Origin: Andrena cerasifolii
Lineage: Eukaryota; Arthropoda; Insecta; Hymenoptera; Andrenidae
Length of the DNA stretch: 64,000 bases
NCBI RefSeq assembly: GCF_050908995.1
Contig: NC_135125.1
Coordinates: forward strand, 16,083,011 to 16,147,010
Direction: 5' to 3'
The notes beneath the pieces were generated by a model that saw only the letters and a program-made list of their open reading frames with translations, was not told the DNA's origin and did not search any database. Each line of letters starts with the position of its first letter. Position 1 is the stretch's first letter. The translations under genes were made by a program, and so were the position numbers. This document shows, in pieces, positions 47,173-60,206 of this stretch.

Positions 47173-49940
47173 ACTACAAGTGCAGGGGTGTATCTTTTAG
47201 AAAAGCAACCTCCTCTGAACGACATTATTCTCGTCTACATACGTTTCCTTCCCCAGACCCTGCCGCCTCTAATATCGACTTGGTCGCAACTGTCCAACAC
47301 CCCAAAAGGAGAAGCAAACGATGTCCACCATAGTTCATCCACGTTTCGACCCTTTCAACAGCCCCGTTTAGGTTGTTTCCAAACTTTTGATGGCAAACGG
47401 GAAGCTGTCCTCCGTGGCGAGCAAATGGAAGGATAACGTGATGAAATTCGGACGGAGGAAGCACCACCGAGGCGGTGGTAGTTTCGCGATGGTCTCCCGT
47501 GTTCGTAAACAGCCAGCCTCATCCGCGTTACCACGCAGAAGGCAGCTTCACTCTCGCTTCCCGTCCCGCGTTCCATTCGACGTTCTTCCGCGCGGAGGAA
47601 GCATCAATGAGAAAACTTTCAACGACCCCTACTGCACGTTCCCGCGCTTCTATCTGGCCACCGTGGTTGCCCGTTTAAAATTGCGCCCGTCGACAAATTG
47701 AAATCGACTCGACAGCCGCGCCGCGCAACTTACCCCGGCCTCCCGAAACACAATTTGAAAGCCCTGATGGCTTGACAATACGGCGCGCCGCAGGGTGGGA
47801 CCGCGTGTTCCAGTTACTCGTAAATGCTATTCCAGTTTATAAACAATCTGCGTCTCGGCGGAGTGTCGGGAGCATTGCAAGCTCCGTGTCGTTTCCAGGG
47901 GGAGTCTCTTTGGAACAGGTGTGCGCGCGAGGGGTGGCTGAATTAAGGGTGAAACCAATGTTTACAAGGAACACTTGATTCTGTGAATTCTCTATCGATG
48001 CCTTTAAACGGTCAAAATATCTCCACTTTACGCAAGCATATCTTTATTATAAAAGTTTTGGAGCTTATTGCTTTCAGACATTTCTGTTTTTGTTGTTTCC
48101 CTCGTTCTGTACACTATTCTGTACAGGGAGATGGAAGGAAAATCATCACTACCGAGACATTCGTAGTACCGGGGCGATTTTATTGAGCTGGAATCTGCGA
48201 AGCTGGGGAAGGCACTTATATCCAGTGGGAGCATTAAGGGGGGGGGTTCATCAATAGAATCGAGAGGAGCGCATCGCTCGAACCCCCCGGAGCACTTTGC
48301 ATACCGTACACACGGTTAATTTTATGGAAATCTCATTCCTTTAATTTGCCTCGCTCGAGGAAATTCGCAAAGAGAACACGCCGTGTGCCTGCGCGCACGT
48401 GTGCGCGTGCAATCTCGTGAAACGGGGAGTTCTATCGTTAATTCTTCAAGTACCAAGAGTCCAAGGAGCCGCTCAATTGAAAAAAACACGGGGGCATTAA
48501 AGGAACGTGGAGGGCTTCCTACGTCGGTCGTTCGCGCGGAAGCCCTAATCTCCCAAATTTAATGTAGCAACGTTAACAGTTCTCGCCAGACCGACCATTT
48601 GCAAGGGAAATAATATACACTACAGGGAACATGAAAAGCGTGACTTGTCGCCTTCAGCCGGATTTTCCGCGTAAAGGGACACTTTCGGTTTGGGATTTCG
48701 CTCACCTACGCCTTCCTCCGTTTCCACCCTCGATTAATGGGGTCTTCAATGTTTATTAACGATTAAGAGCACGCTTAAACGAGAGCTGCAGTGGTAAAAT
48801 CCTCGGGCTTCTGCTAAAACCCTCGGCTTCGTATCACCTGCAATGTTTAACACCCTTGTCTATTCCGCGGCAATTACAATGTCTTGGATCACTTTGAATG
48901 ATCGAAGTGCACAGTGCTGGCGAAGTTGTCTCCGCATAGACGTTGAAACAAGCTTAATGGTCGATAATGGAGAAGCCTGAATGGCAGTATAACCAAATTA
49001 CGCTGTCGACTGTCTGCTTAGGAGCCGGAAAACAATGTACCCGACGGAGGGGTGTATAACACAGGGAAATCTACTCCGAATTTGGCTCGCTATTCGGCCT
49101 CGCCGTCTCAATTCGTACCCTATTTCGCTCAGCGAAACGCCCACCCTTCACATTCAGCCGCCCCCGTGAAAGGCTGTTACTTCACCTGACCGTTACGTAA
49201 AACCGTAGCGAGAGCTTTTCTTAGACTGCAAGATATAAGTAGCTCCGCCTCTCTGCGGAGGGTTAACAATAAAGCGGCGTGCTTTTAGGCGGAATAAATT
49301 GAACCGCCGGCGTAAGTTCGTTCCGAAGTATGCACGTTTCGTGGGTCAGTCCTGAATCTTTTAGCAAGCGGCGATATCCAACGTAATAACCAACGTCGAG
49401 AGACTCTGCCGCAGTCGAGCACCAATCATGTCGCGTTGTCAACAGACATTAGTAGATTAGACGCCATTTCAGTTACCTTGGGCTGTCGGTTGTAATTTCC
49501 ATTCGTACTACTTATCGTATCATCGAGTGTGCCCGGCGGCGCGCACGTCGTTAACAGCTCCGTGTTTATGCTTTCACAGAGACTTTTTAATGTCCCCTCT
49601 GTCGCAGTGTATTCAATATCCTGTCGAATTGATTACTCGAATCAGCACGCAATATCCCATGTTAATCGGAAGTAGGCCCGCCACTGTACACGTATCTCTA
49701 ATGACTGATGTATTATTCAATATATCTCTGCGGTAACGGGGCACCGTTAATTGACATATTTGGCGTTGAATCGGAGGACCTCGGCTCACAACGGCCGACC
49801 TTTCGTGTCCTGATGTAACGTCCTTGCCCAACCGATGCGTCGCTTATGAATCGATACCACGGCGCGGCAGTAAAAGTTCGGAACACACGGCGACTTCTGC
49901 GCGAGGCTCATTATGCAGCAAATCCAGAGATCGGCAGAGC
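47173..49940. other. No gene seen
   Basis: Short frames only. A solitary TTAAGGGGGGGGG word occurs at 48235 without a partner end. Confidence 0.45.
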
Positions 49941-50090
49941 TTTTATTTAAATCAAATTTCGAATGACGAACAAGGGTTAAAAAAAATTATTCGCCGCGTG
50001 ACGAAGAAAGCTAACACGGGTTAACGACCGAGTGACGAATAATTTTTTTTAACTTTCATTCGGTATTCGAAATTTTATTTCAATAAAAAG
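49941..50090. repeat. Palindromic AT-rich repeat, family C
   Basis: TTTATTTAAATCAAATTTCG...GTTAAAAAAAATTATTCG is mirrored by the complement of CGAATAATTTTTTTTAAC...CGAAATTTTATTTCAATAAA. A single-arm relative lies at 36406-36450 (ATTTAAATAAAATTTCGAAT, then GTTAAAAAAA). Confidence 0.65.
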
Positions 50091-50473
50091 TTCGCCCGTG
50101 GCAACTCTTTCCGTCTTCCTTCTACCTCCCGAATTCCCCCAGAGAATCTCACCTCGCTTCTACCAGCCACGATTCACCACAAAGACTCCTAAATCCAGTT
50201 ATTTAATCCGCGCGGGGCGCCCTGCCTCTCTACAAAATAATTATGAAATTCGGCGGGGTAACGATGTTACCCGACCTGTAACCGAATCAGGGGTAGTTCC
50301 AAGTTCGGCGCGCAGCGATGGGCATAGGCTCCGCGGATGACGCGATTTGCTTCGGTTATTTCGAAGGGCTGATCGATATTATTATTATTATTATTTTTAT
50401 TAACGAGAAATCCCTTGATATATAAGATATATACATAATATAGCGCCTATACCGTCTAAAACATAAGAGTAAA

Positions 50474-50874
50474 TTAAGGGGAGGTTCCGGTCTAAAAATC
50501 GATTTTTTTTATTTCATTTTTCGAATGTTCAACCTTTTAGGAATATATGTTTAAAAGGATATTTTGAAATTCGTAAAATTTCCAAAGTTATAGGCATGAG
50601 TAGCGGCAAATGCATGGGAAACAATCGGCCACTTGGCGCTGACGTAAAACTTTAAACGCGTTTTTCTCGAAACAGTGTTCTCAAAATCGGTGGGACCTGT
50701 ATCTCCAAAAGTTATTATCCGATTCGACTGAAACCTTCTTTATTTTGAAGAATATACTTCTAACTAGGGGAGGGGGCAGCACAAATTACAAAAAATTATA
50801 TATAGTAGTTTTCTTTTAATTAATTCCTAAAGATCACCTATTTTGATGGGCTCTAGACCGGAACCTCCCCTTAA
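50474..50874. mobile_element. Non-autonomous TTAA element related to the 22.7-kb MULE
   Basis: A 401-bp element with TTAA at both ends and a perfect 17-bp inverted repeat GGGGAGGTTCCGGTCTA. It has no coding capacity. The internal stretch at 50651-50672 shares CGC(A/G)TTTTTCTCGAAAC with 24881-24903 of the MULE, and looser similarity continues for about 70 bp. Terminal and internal similarity suggest a deletion derivative or MITE mobilised by a related transposase. Confidence 0.75.
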
Positions 50875-51325
50875 TGAACCATGCGTGAAGTTGCTAATTG
50901 ATTAAATAACTTCGCGCGAAAAGAGCTGAGCGAGCCTAGGAAGGGGTCCAGCTCATTGAATTGCTGATTAGCGTACCGCATAGCCCTATTAATAGGGTCA
51001 ATTGTGTAGTAAGAATGCAACGGCAGCTTATGGACGAAAAGAGGTTTCTCCGCAAGTGCCTCTGCGGAGCATTGAAAGTAATTAACTCAACTAGGTCCGA
51101 GCAGTTTACCAAACCATCGATGATTTTGTGCAAAAAAAAATATTGGAGCCGCGTGGATGTTTCAGGTGCATCCATCGTCATGACGCCGTGGATAACGAGC
51201 CAGAGGATCGACGCGGAGGGCAGGCTGACCTGAGCGTCCCTTGGATCGCGAGCGGGCCAGCATCCCTTGCCAGGAGCCTTAGAAAAATCTTCAGAGGATA
51301 AAGGGAACGCGCGGGCGGAAGAGGA

Positions 51326-54300
51326 ATGGTCCCTTGGGCCTTTGGCGTGCCTCTCATCCTCGTTTCTGCTCTGGGTCTTCTCCTCAACGGTTACGTTCTC
51401 CTCGTGGTGCTCGGGCTGGGCAAGCAGGTGAATGCCGAGCACTTTCGCCAAAGATATCCCGGGGATGTATGGCCGGCGCGTTAAGGGGTCGGGGCCAAAG
51501 ACAATGGATCACTGACACAGCGGGAATTATTCAATAGGCTATCGCTCTTCCTCGATGGCCGCGTTAGCGGGCGACAGAGGACGCACAATCAAGTTCGATC
51601 GCGCATGAAAGCCCCGGGGCCGATAAATCCGCGCTGAAAACTCGCCGACCCGTCGCGGTCGGGCCCAGAAAGAGCCCGACGGGTCGTTAATGAATCGCGC
51701 CTCTCCGAACAGTAGCGAAGCAACTGCACGATCAATTGGGTTTGCTTGGGACGAACTGATTGTGGACTATCCGCTCTCCAATGCGCCTTGGCTCGAGCAA
51801 CAGCCACTGTTGCCGCAGTTAAATGGGTCGCAGAGCCGCGGTCGCTGACAGAGGCGAATAGGCAATTTTTGGAAATATTAGGAAAGTTCTTTATCGCGTT
51901 GACAGAGAGTTGGTTGATTGGCCTGTGCTTGGATTAAGTCGCAGGCTGAGGTGTGCCAATTTTTGTAGGTACGAAAGGAAATGGGAGATAGTAGTTTCTG
52001 ATCTTCTTATTGCGGGCACCCTTTCAAGCCCCGCGGAAGAAATTAATAGAGGGGTTAAGAGCATTGAGTGGATAGGTCCGCGGATTTGGAGCGGCACGAT
52101 TTTTCCGATCGTGGATAATCCCGCCTTTTAAAGCGGTCTCTCGCCTAAGGGGAGCCACTCCTTTCGCAAGCATGACACATTTCTCGGCCAAGAAATGAAA
52201 CCAGCGAAAGGGAAGTGGTCACCGTGGAAATAGCCGGGCGCTTTTACGGGGATCGTGGCGGCGGGCGTCGCGTCGCTCGCTGGCCACGGTAGTTTGAACA
52301 ACGCCAAGCTCTGGCGGTTGGAAAAGATCGTGCACTTCTCGATATAATGTCGAAGGCCGGCCACTGAATGACAGCTACCCAAGTAGGTCGCATAAAATGC
52401 ATCCGCAAGCTTTGTCAACCGCCGCGTCAGATTTGCACCCTTGTTTTCCTTTAAATTACAATTCCATTGGCAAACCCTTCGCGGAGGGTCTGTGAAATTA
52501 TTTCCATAGGTTGCTAGTATTCTCTGAAGCTCGGTATCGATCAGATATGCGCGAGAAAGAGGAATACATTGTTGGAACAGTTTTCATTAGACGTGGAACA
52601 GCCAAGGGGAAATAAGGAGAACTATAAACTCGAAGACCTCCTGGCTGGGGATTAGGTTTGCTAGCCGCGCGGGCAACTTTTGATCGCGTGAGGAAAAAGT
52701 TGTGTTAACGAGTTAACCATGTACGTCGTGTCCGCAGACTCATCAGCAACAAGCCGCCAATACTTTGTTGCTGACACACTTGGGCGCGGTGGAGGCGGCT
52801 GTGTGCCTGATATTACTGATCTTTACCACTGGCTCCTGGCCCATCGCTGGCAGCTGGTGCGTCCTTCACGGTTTCCTCCTAGCTCTTCTACATCCAGTCG
52901 CCCTTTGGACCGTAACTGGACTGAACTGTGACAGGTGAGCCTCTGCATGTCACCCTGCCCTTCGAATGGCCCAAACATTTCGCTTCAATTTGAGTAGGTA
53001 CACTATGATCCTGATCGGGAAAGTAACTTCTTTCGATCTAATCTGTTTTGTATTTCGAGTAATGTTCAAGAACACAGCGAAGCGTTTCGTGTAGATTGCT
53101 ACTTCAAGTGTAATACATACGAGTTACTCTCGCTTCATCACCCTATCGGTTAAAGGCTGAACCGATATCAGGTTTAAATATTTTAATCACTCCATGATCA
53201 ACAGCTATTTCTATCGCTGTTTTTCTCATCGACTCTATGGAAGAAAGACAGGATTTTATTGGTCAGTCGTTTCAAGAGTGTACTTCAGCGGTTCGAACTT
53301 CACTGACACGGTACTACCATCAACGGTATAAGTGGATAGCGCTGATATATTAATCTGCTTTCTCTCGTGCACCCAGGGGAATATAATTTCTGTGTTACGA
53401 AGTCGACAATTATTTCACACTGAAATACTATACCTATTCCGCGAAGCACCTGGTTTCTAGATAAATCCGATAGCATGGAAATAAATCTTCTATCTTAAAT
53501 TAAGAAGAGGGTCGAAGTAACCATAAGAATTTCACGAAGAAGAACTATTAATTGGGAGCGTGAACGATATTAAGTAATAACGACGAAGAAGAAGAATAAT
53601 AATAATAATAATATTTCGGGATCATCCATATACAGAACATTCTCCACAAAATTCTAATGACTTTCCACTGCGCGCTGTCCAAGTACTCCCAATCCTTAGC
53701 ATTGCGTCTGCACCGAAGAAAGTTTATCGACGCGGCGTGAAACTTATCACGCGTGCCAAGAGCGCGCGCTTCGTATCCGAAAAGGGGGCCAGGACCCTTG
53801 GACCGCAGGAGGTGGTAAGCCAGCGGATCGAAGGTTCTTTATCCCGGTGGGTGGCGGTGATATAAAAATCGGGTTCAATCTGGTAACCAACGGTGACGTT
53901 CAACGAGACGTGGCCTTACGCGGCACAAAGCTGGCAAGCCTTTCAATGTAAGATGTCAATAGCGGCTCCGCGGTATTCAGCCGCGATATCTCTTTGCCCG
54001 TCAATCGGCGCGAGATCTTCGATTCAATCAGAAAGCTCCGCGACAGATCGTGCCGCTCGACGTCCCCCCTATCTGTCCCCGTGCCGGGAAAATAAAGGGG
54101 CAGCGCTCCCTTGAATTACACCGGGAGGAACACGCCCGATAGCTTACGTCGATAATGAATACGATATGAGACGTTTTATCGGCGTTTCACGTCGATAGAA
54201 GGAAGCGGCAGCCGAGCAAGATTGCTCCCGCCGTCTCATCGACGAGCCCGGAATATAAAAACGAGGCGAGATAACAAATATCCGCTGTTTGGACGGAGGA

Positions 54301-57300
54301 ATAAAAATGCAGGAGATACAGGCAGCTCGTCGATCCCCTCAGAAACCGCCTGGGTCCTGATTTCGGGCCGATCAAACACGTCGGATATTTTATTCACGGG
54401 CACCGTGGATTTAAACCCCGCTGCTCCTCTCCGACACCGTCGCGACCTTCCCTCCGTCTCGCACGGCTTTTTCCAAACCACCCCTGTTTCATTATTCACG
54501 CGCGCATGATACATTGAGACGATCCCACGAACGATCATCCAAGAGTAATCGGCACAGACGGACGTGACTCCTGTAGGGATCTGCTCCCGAGCATTTTCCG
54601 CGTCTCCTGTCGCTCGATTCCTATTCATACCACTGTGCAATCGCTGTGCAGGTATTACGCGATAGCCGCGCCGTTGCACTACACTGCATTGGTCTCGCCG
54701 CGGCGCGTCGCAGTGGGCCTAGCTGCATCTTGGACCGGGGCTCTGTTCCTGTGCGTGCTGCCTTTCTGGGGCCTGGTCCCACCGTACAGGTTCGTTTCCT
54801 TTATCTTACTAGCACGATCGCCAAGCTTTGGGGGAACCGTGAATCGATAAGGTGAATGTCTCAATTTTTGCTCATTTAATATTTTTTTTTCGAACGTTCC
54901 CCGCGCAGATACAGCCCGGGCCTGGGCTGCTGCGCCCCGGACTTCGGCAACGACTCGTGGGGCCTGGCAGCGGCGCTTTACGGGGCGGTTTACGCGATCC
55001 TCGGCTTGGCGCTGCCCGCCGTCCTCGTGACCGTCTGCAACCTGCGCGTGCTGGGCATAGCGCGCTACCACCGTCACCGCATCGCCAGCGCGATCTACGA
55101 AGTCACCCTGAGCGCCCAGGTGACCATCACCCATCAACGGAATCCGTTTTTCGTGCCGACCGTCACGGCGCCCACCGCCGTCAGCCCGCCTCGGTTTCGC
55201 AGCGCGGCCAGCACGGTTCGTACACCTCCACTTCTGCCTGGTTCTCCTCCCCTCCGAGTAATTGTCCTCTCGCGTGACACATACATTCTGGGGAGATAGG
55301 CTAGGGATGGCCTGTAATTCGAGTTCGAAGACGAAGGTATTGATATTCGACGATGATTTCGGGTGGGGGCCATTTCGGGTTCGTTGATCCGCGGACGTTT
55401 GCTCGTCTCCCGAGTTAGAGGTCGCTTGGATTCGCGCAGAGTTTAGGAAGCTTAAAGCCTCCCGATGTGTATGCGACCGTAGATGTTGCTTGTATCCTGT
55501 GGTTTCTTGTTTTTGAAGTAGGCTGCGTGATCCGACTGCGCTCCACGCCGCCTCATCGAGTATTCAGGACAGACTGTTGAATTTCTAGGTAATGCAATTG
55601 ATCGGTTCTCTGTACTTGCTTTATTTCCCGTATTGCGGCCTGATCCTTTGGGAGGTTTGCGGCGTCGGCAATCAGGCACACCTCTACGACCACCCAAAGC
55701 TGGCTTCGTTGGCCTCACTTCTGCTCGCTTGTTCCCCGCCAATCAACGGCCTCCTCTACGGCTTGAAATCGCAGACCCTTAGGCGGTCCGTGCAGAACTA
55801 CTGGCGGAAAAAGGCGACGAAGTCGGAGCTCCAGCAAGTAATGTCCCCCATTATCCAATCTCTTCGTTCTAAGTAATATCGTTCCTCCTTGAACCTCGCG
55901 CGCCGATTCAGATCGATCGGAGTATCGGTCCAAGTACCGCGCCACCATAAGGCCTCTGTTCCCCCGTTGATCCGTAATCTTCACCGCTCAAAGTGCCGAT
56001 CGATTCTCCCTCCCCCGAGCTAAACGTTCAAAAACAATTGTCGTCTACAGTGGATCTAATTTAGGAGATCCAGGCAAGAACGCCGAGCGCAGCGGGATCG
56101 AGGAGGCCCTCCGGAAGCGGTACTGCCTCTTTCTTTCCGTTCCCCCCGCTGCAACGGAGACTCAGCGAAGCTTTGTTGGCTCTAGGCTCCTGCAGGACTG
56201 GCAACAGCTTCGACAGCAACAATCTCGGCTTTCATCGGAGCAGATTGCAGCCCGCTGCCTCTTGCAACACGCTTCGCGTGCCGACTTCCGAATCAGGTAG
56301 GCGAGCAGCAGAGATACACGTTTCCCAGCGACTTCCCGCCCGTTTCACCTTCTTCCGTCGACGGAGCGACATAAGTGTTTGCTTGGAATGGGACAGGCGA
56401 GAGCAGCAAGCTGGTGAGATCGAGCGCGAGCGCGGCCAGCTTGATGGGCCCCCATTATCGAAGCGACTTTATGGGGGCGGACGCGAGCACCGGCTGCTCC
56501 ATAGCCATGAACGAGACGCCCAGGCGGAGTCCGAGGATCCTCATAACGCGAGCCTGCAGCGAGGAGAGCCAGGACGGAGGAAGTCCCTTGCTGAGGAAAC
56601 CTTTCCTGTCCAATGCACTTCCCTGCGACAGTACGTTCACGTCAGCTTCAGTGTTTATCATTCACGAGATACTTGACCTCCAACTTTTATATTTCAATCT
56701 TCCGGAAGGCTCTTCGTTAGTCCGATAGCATAAGTTCATTCCGAAATCTTTAAGTCTCCAAGTTGCCTGTTAGCGAAGAAAGCAGGGCGATGGCAAGGGG
56801 ACGATCGATGCTTACATCCTCTTTCGTGCGTTTCCGAAAAGAGCGGAGATGGCGGCATTGCAGCACCGGAAGCGACAGCAGCACGGGGAGCAGCGAGGCC
56901 AGCGTGTGGACGACGGGAGTGGCGCAGAAGTTCGCCAAGGCTAATGCGAAGAACTCGTCGGACATTTGGACGTCGACTAGGAGATTCGCTCGTGGCAAGA
57001 ATTTCGAGGAAGGGGCGCTCCTGGTCGGCGTCAGGCCCAGCAATAACAGCGAGAGCAGCGACACCACAGACACCACCGCAACCACCACCACCACCACGAT
57101 GCCACCCAAGACGCCCACGATGGTGAGACTACGTCAACTTTCTCCGGAATATATATAGACTACACATCGTAAACGACTCGATAACAACAATATACGACCC
57201 TTGTAAAAGGAACTTTAACCTTGGACGCTCGAGCACAAGGGGCACAAGAAACGCGTGAATTATTCATCGATCGGGGGAAGCCTATTTTATGGGACTGAGT

Positions 57301-58660
57301 TTTCGTTTAACCCGGGAGTAGGCGCATGTCGGTCTTTTCGACCGACGATTTCATATGTTTACTTTTTCCGTAGAGCTGTTCCTCTTTGAAGGAGTTCTTG
57401 ACTTATTTATGTTACGGAGCGACACTTAGTGCACTCGAGTAGGTTTTAAATCATACATTTTTACGCGTCAAAAAACATTGAATACGAGATCAGTGATTCC
57501 GCAAAAGATTCCGATTGTGTTATACAATCCGATCACGGTACAGATTCGGAAATTGATTCTGCGGATATAGAGATATCAGATGTAGAGGAGGCGTGTACTT
57601 TGAGTGAAGGAAACGTAAGTATTTATTCTTTATTCTCAAGATGCAGTTTCTAATCCGAGGAAAATATAAATATTTAATACGTTTATGAAATCATAATTTT
57701 ATAAGTATATTTTTTGAAAAACAAATATAAATATATTATATATATTAGATAATTGCTATTATTGAAAATTAAAAATCAAGTGATAAATTCAAATTGCTAA
57801 ATAGACAATATAAAACACAAATTTTTATGTAACATTTTATTTTCAAAATCAATTACAATGCATCATTTGTATAAAAATAAATTTTCCAGAACTCATAATA
57901 TTATAATACGATTAATCATTTTATCATAAAAAATGAAGATTATTTACGTATAACGATTCTGAAGTAAGTAAAATACAATGTTATGAATTATTTATATTAT
58001 TTTGGTCCTTTTATTAAGTTATTTCTGATTACATTACCATCGGTGCGCCTACTAACGTAAATTATTTTGCGCGCCTACTCTCGGGTTAAGAAACCAGCAA
58101 CTCCATTCATCTGAAGTTTGGACCATGTTTGTATGCATCTTTGAAGAAGTTGCAGTATTTTAAATTCATTTTTAATAATAAGAAAGAAATTTTGTTATCT
58201 TTTTAGCCCGAAAAGTAGCCCCTTAAGCTTGCGTCGGCTTTGGAAACCCTTTGCTCCCTCGAGATGCCTGTGGTTTCTGTTGTACGCTAGAATTTCTTCG
58301 ACGAGTGCGAAACGAGGCCAACAAAGAGGTCGATTATTTATTAACGAGATTACTTGACGATGTGCGCAGGAGAATGGCGGGTGCAGAGGGAAGGGGAAGG
58401 AGCAGCTGGACAACGGGAAGAAGGACAGGGAGCGGAGTGAGAGCGACAACAGTTGGAGCAGCGTGGACGACATCGAGTCGAAGGAAATGGCAGAGAAAAG
58501 TATGGAGGAGGATGATAATCTCGAGAAGATCGAGGAGGAAACAGAAGAACAAAGGTGCAAGCAATTAAGGCGGAAATCGAAAACGATTCGCAAGCCGGAC
58601 GTTCCTCAGGATTGCAAAGAGGCCGCGCAGCGGAGGCCCCTTCTCGCCTTATCCTCTTAA
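51326..58660 (+). CDS. Orphan class A (rhodopsin-family) GPCR, nine exons
   Basis: Exons 51326-51427, 52738-52934, 54652-54789, 54909-55215, 55589-55837, 56065-56296, 56376-56630, 56779-57122 and 58370-58660 join in frame with GT-AG introns, giving about 704 residues. TM1 contains LLLNGYVLL (Asn1.50). TM2 is in exon 2, with HLGAVEAAV placing Glu where class A usually has Asp2.50. TM3 begins at SWCVLHGF and ends in DRYY (residues 99-102). TM4 has the conserved Trp (ASWTGAL). ECL2 has GLGCCAPDF. TM5 has the Pro in GLALPAVL. TM6 has YFPYC instead of CWxP. TM7 reads CSPPINGLLYGLKS, a degenerate NPxxY. The tail from exon 6 on is about 370 residues, Ser/Arg-rich, with a Thr run in exon 8 and an acidic coiled-coil-like exon 9. 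The extracellular N-terminus is only a few residues; an in-frame TAA lies 24 bases before the ATG. PL.Y..LV.P.R after DRY loosely recalls GPR21/GPR52-type receptors, but I do not assign an orthologue. Ligand unknown. Confidence 0.85.
57307..58089 (+). mobile_element. piggyBac-like element inside the last intron of the GPCR
   Basis: TTAA is present at both ends, with inverted ends CCCGGGAGTAGGCGC (left) and CCCGAGAGTAGGCGC (right, reverse-complemented). It lies between GPCR exons 8 and 9 in the sense orientation. Around 57478-57625 it keeps an open, very acidic frame (IEYEISDSAKDSD..., DSEIDSADIEISDVEEA) followed by a strong donor (AAC|GTAAGT at 57619-57620). This resembles the acidic N-terminus of piggyBac transposases. 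The catalytic region is missing, so the copy is an internally deleted, non-autonomous derivative. Confidence 0.8.
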
Positions 58661-60206
58661 CTTGGATCGATGGACGACGTACCCCTTCTTTGTTATAACT
58701 TATTCACAATAATTATCCTCCGTATGATTTCACGCTGGGAAGAATTCGAAGCTGTTCCCGCGGAAGGAATTCTCGATTGATGGCGGTGAAAGGCCACTGG
58801 AGAAGAAGAGCTCTACGTATCCCTTTATGCTCGATATCACTTACAATATGTATCGACATATCCTGAAATTATATTTTTATACTTCCACTGATCAAGAGAG
58901 CAGCGCGAGAGAGACAACTCGCGGTCCCGCAATCTTCGCTGCTAGCGAGAGGCTGATTAACACGCCACGGCCAGGCTAATCTCGACAAAAAAAGTTGCTC
59001 CCCTTCGTCCAGGATACTCCTCGCAAAGTTGATCGTCCAATCATCCTTGCGCAAGGCAAGCCTGGTGGAAAGTTTGTGCCGCGAGCTGGTCGTAATAATG
59101 TTCTTCGTTACCTCGCCGGCAATACTAGCGGCCAGAGTTGCCCGCGAATTTCCGCGCGAGGGGATATTCGCGAGGGAGCTGCACGACAAACAATAAAACA
59201 CCCGAGAAAGTTCTTTCGACAGCGGAGGAGTCCGACAGGACGCCGGTGAATCGTCGCACGGTTACGCGCCGATCCCCGCGGGTTCCGTGCGATTTTCTAA
59301 TAGAATAATTGTCCTAGCGATTTTACTAGACTGCGCGAATCGATTAACGTGGACGTTATACCGGATCACGCGGGCCGATAATAAACGTTGACAAAGAGCG
59401 ACGAAGCATCGTGGCGAGTACTTTTTGCTAACGTGCTCGCTCGGTCGCTCTGTGAGCTGTGGCCGATCACTGTGTTTGCACCTGACACGGTAACAACTTG
59501 CAACTTAGGCGTAGGAAGAATCACTGAAAGTTAACCGATGTTACATCTTAAATGGTTATTGGAATTGATGTTTCGATTTTTGTAGAACGCGAGTGTGCAC
59601 GAGTGGGAATATTTCCCAGCTGCCATGCTCTAATTCTCGAGGCCGTTCGATGTAGCAAAAATAATGGCCCCTCCCTTCGAGCCCGTCGCTGTTCAACTAG
59701 ACCCTTGGAAAATTAGAATCCCTTCAGCTTCGGACACCACTCGCTCGGAGCATAGCAATTATTTTCGAAGGGAGCCAGGGCGACGCTCGACACCTCTCCC
59801 TAACGCTAGAAACATCAATTTCGACGCGAAAGTACAAATTCCATTTGACAAATATTCATTAAGTGGTAGGAATCGGCTGGTTCCTCGACGGCGATTAACC
59901 GCCCATTCTCTGGTTGTACATTGCTGGCGTTCAAACGCCGCGGTGAATGCGTTTACCTTTAATTCACGTGCTCGGGCTATCTGCTTTTAAATTCGTCGAT
60001 TGGAGCAAGGAAACGCTGTTTCATCATTCCAGCGCGAATGAACTTTGTCGGGTACAGGTGTTGCGTTGATGTTAATGTAATAGCAAGGTATCACCACCTA
60101 AATGATGTCTGAGTGTATGTCGTTAGTGCAAATAAAGAAATTATTTGAAAAGCACCGGCTATCGGCTTGATGGCCCTTCTCTCCTGACTAGGGCGGAGCT
60201 TTTTTT
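58661..60206. other. 3' flank of the GPCR gene
   Basis: No further exon seen. Frames on both strands near 58.9-59.25 kb are mutual shadows. Confidence 0.45.

Noticed and set aside
48235..48250. TTAAGGGGGGGGG word as another TTAA element
   Set aside because: No partner CCCCTTAA end within several hundred bases.
58251..58568. 105-codon frame over the last GPCR exon
   Set aside because: Wrong frame. The phase-0 frame from 58370 gives an acidic tail joining cleanly to exon 8.
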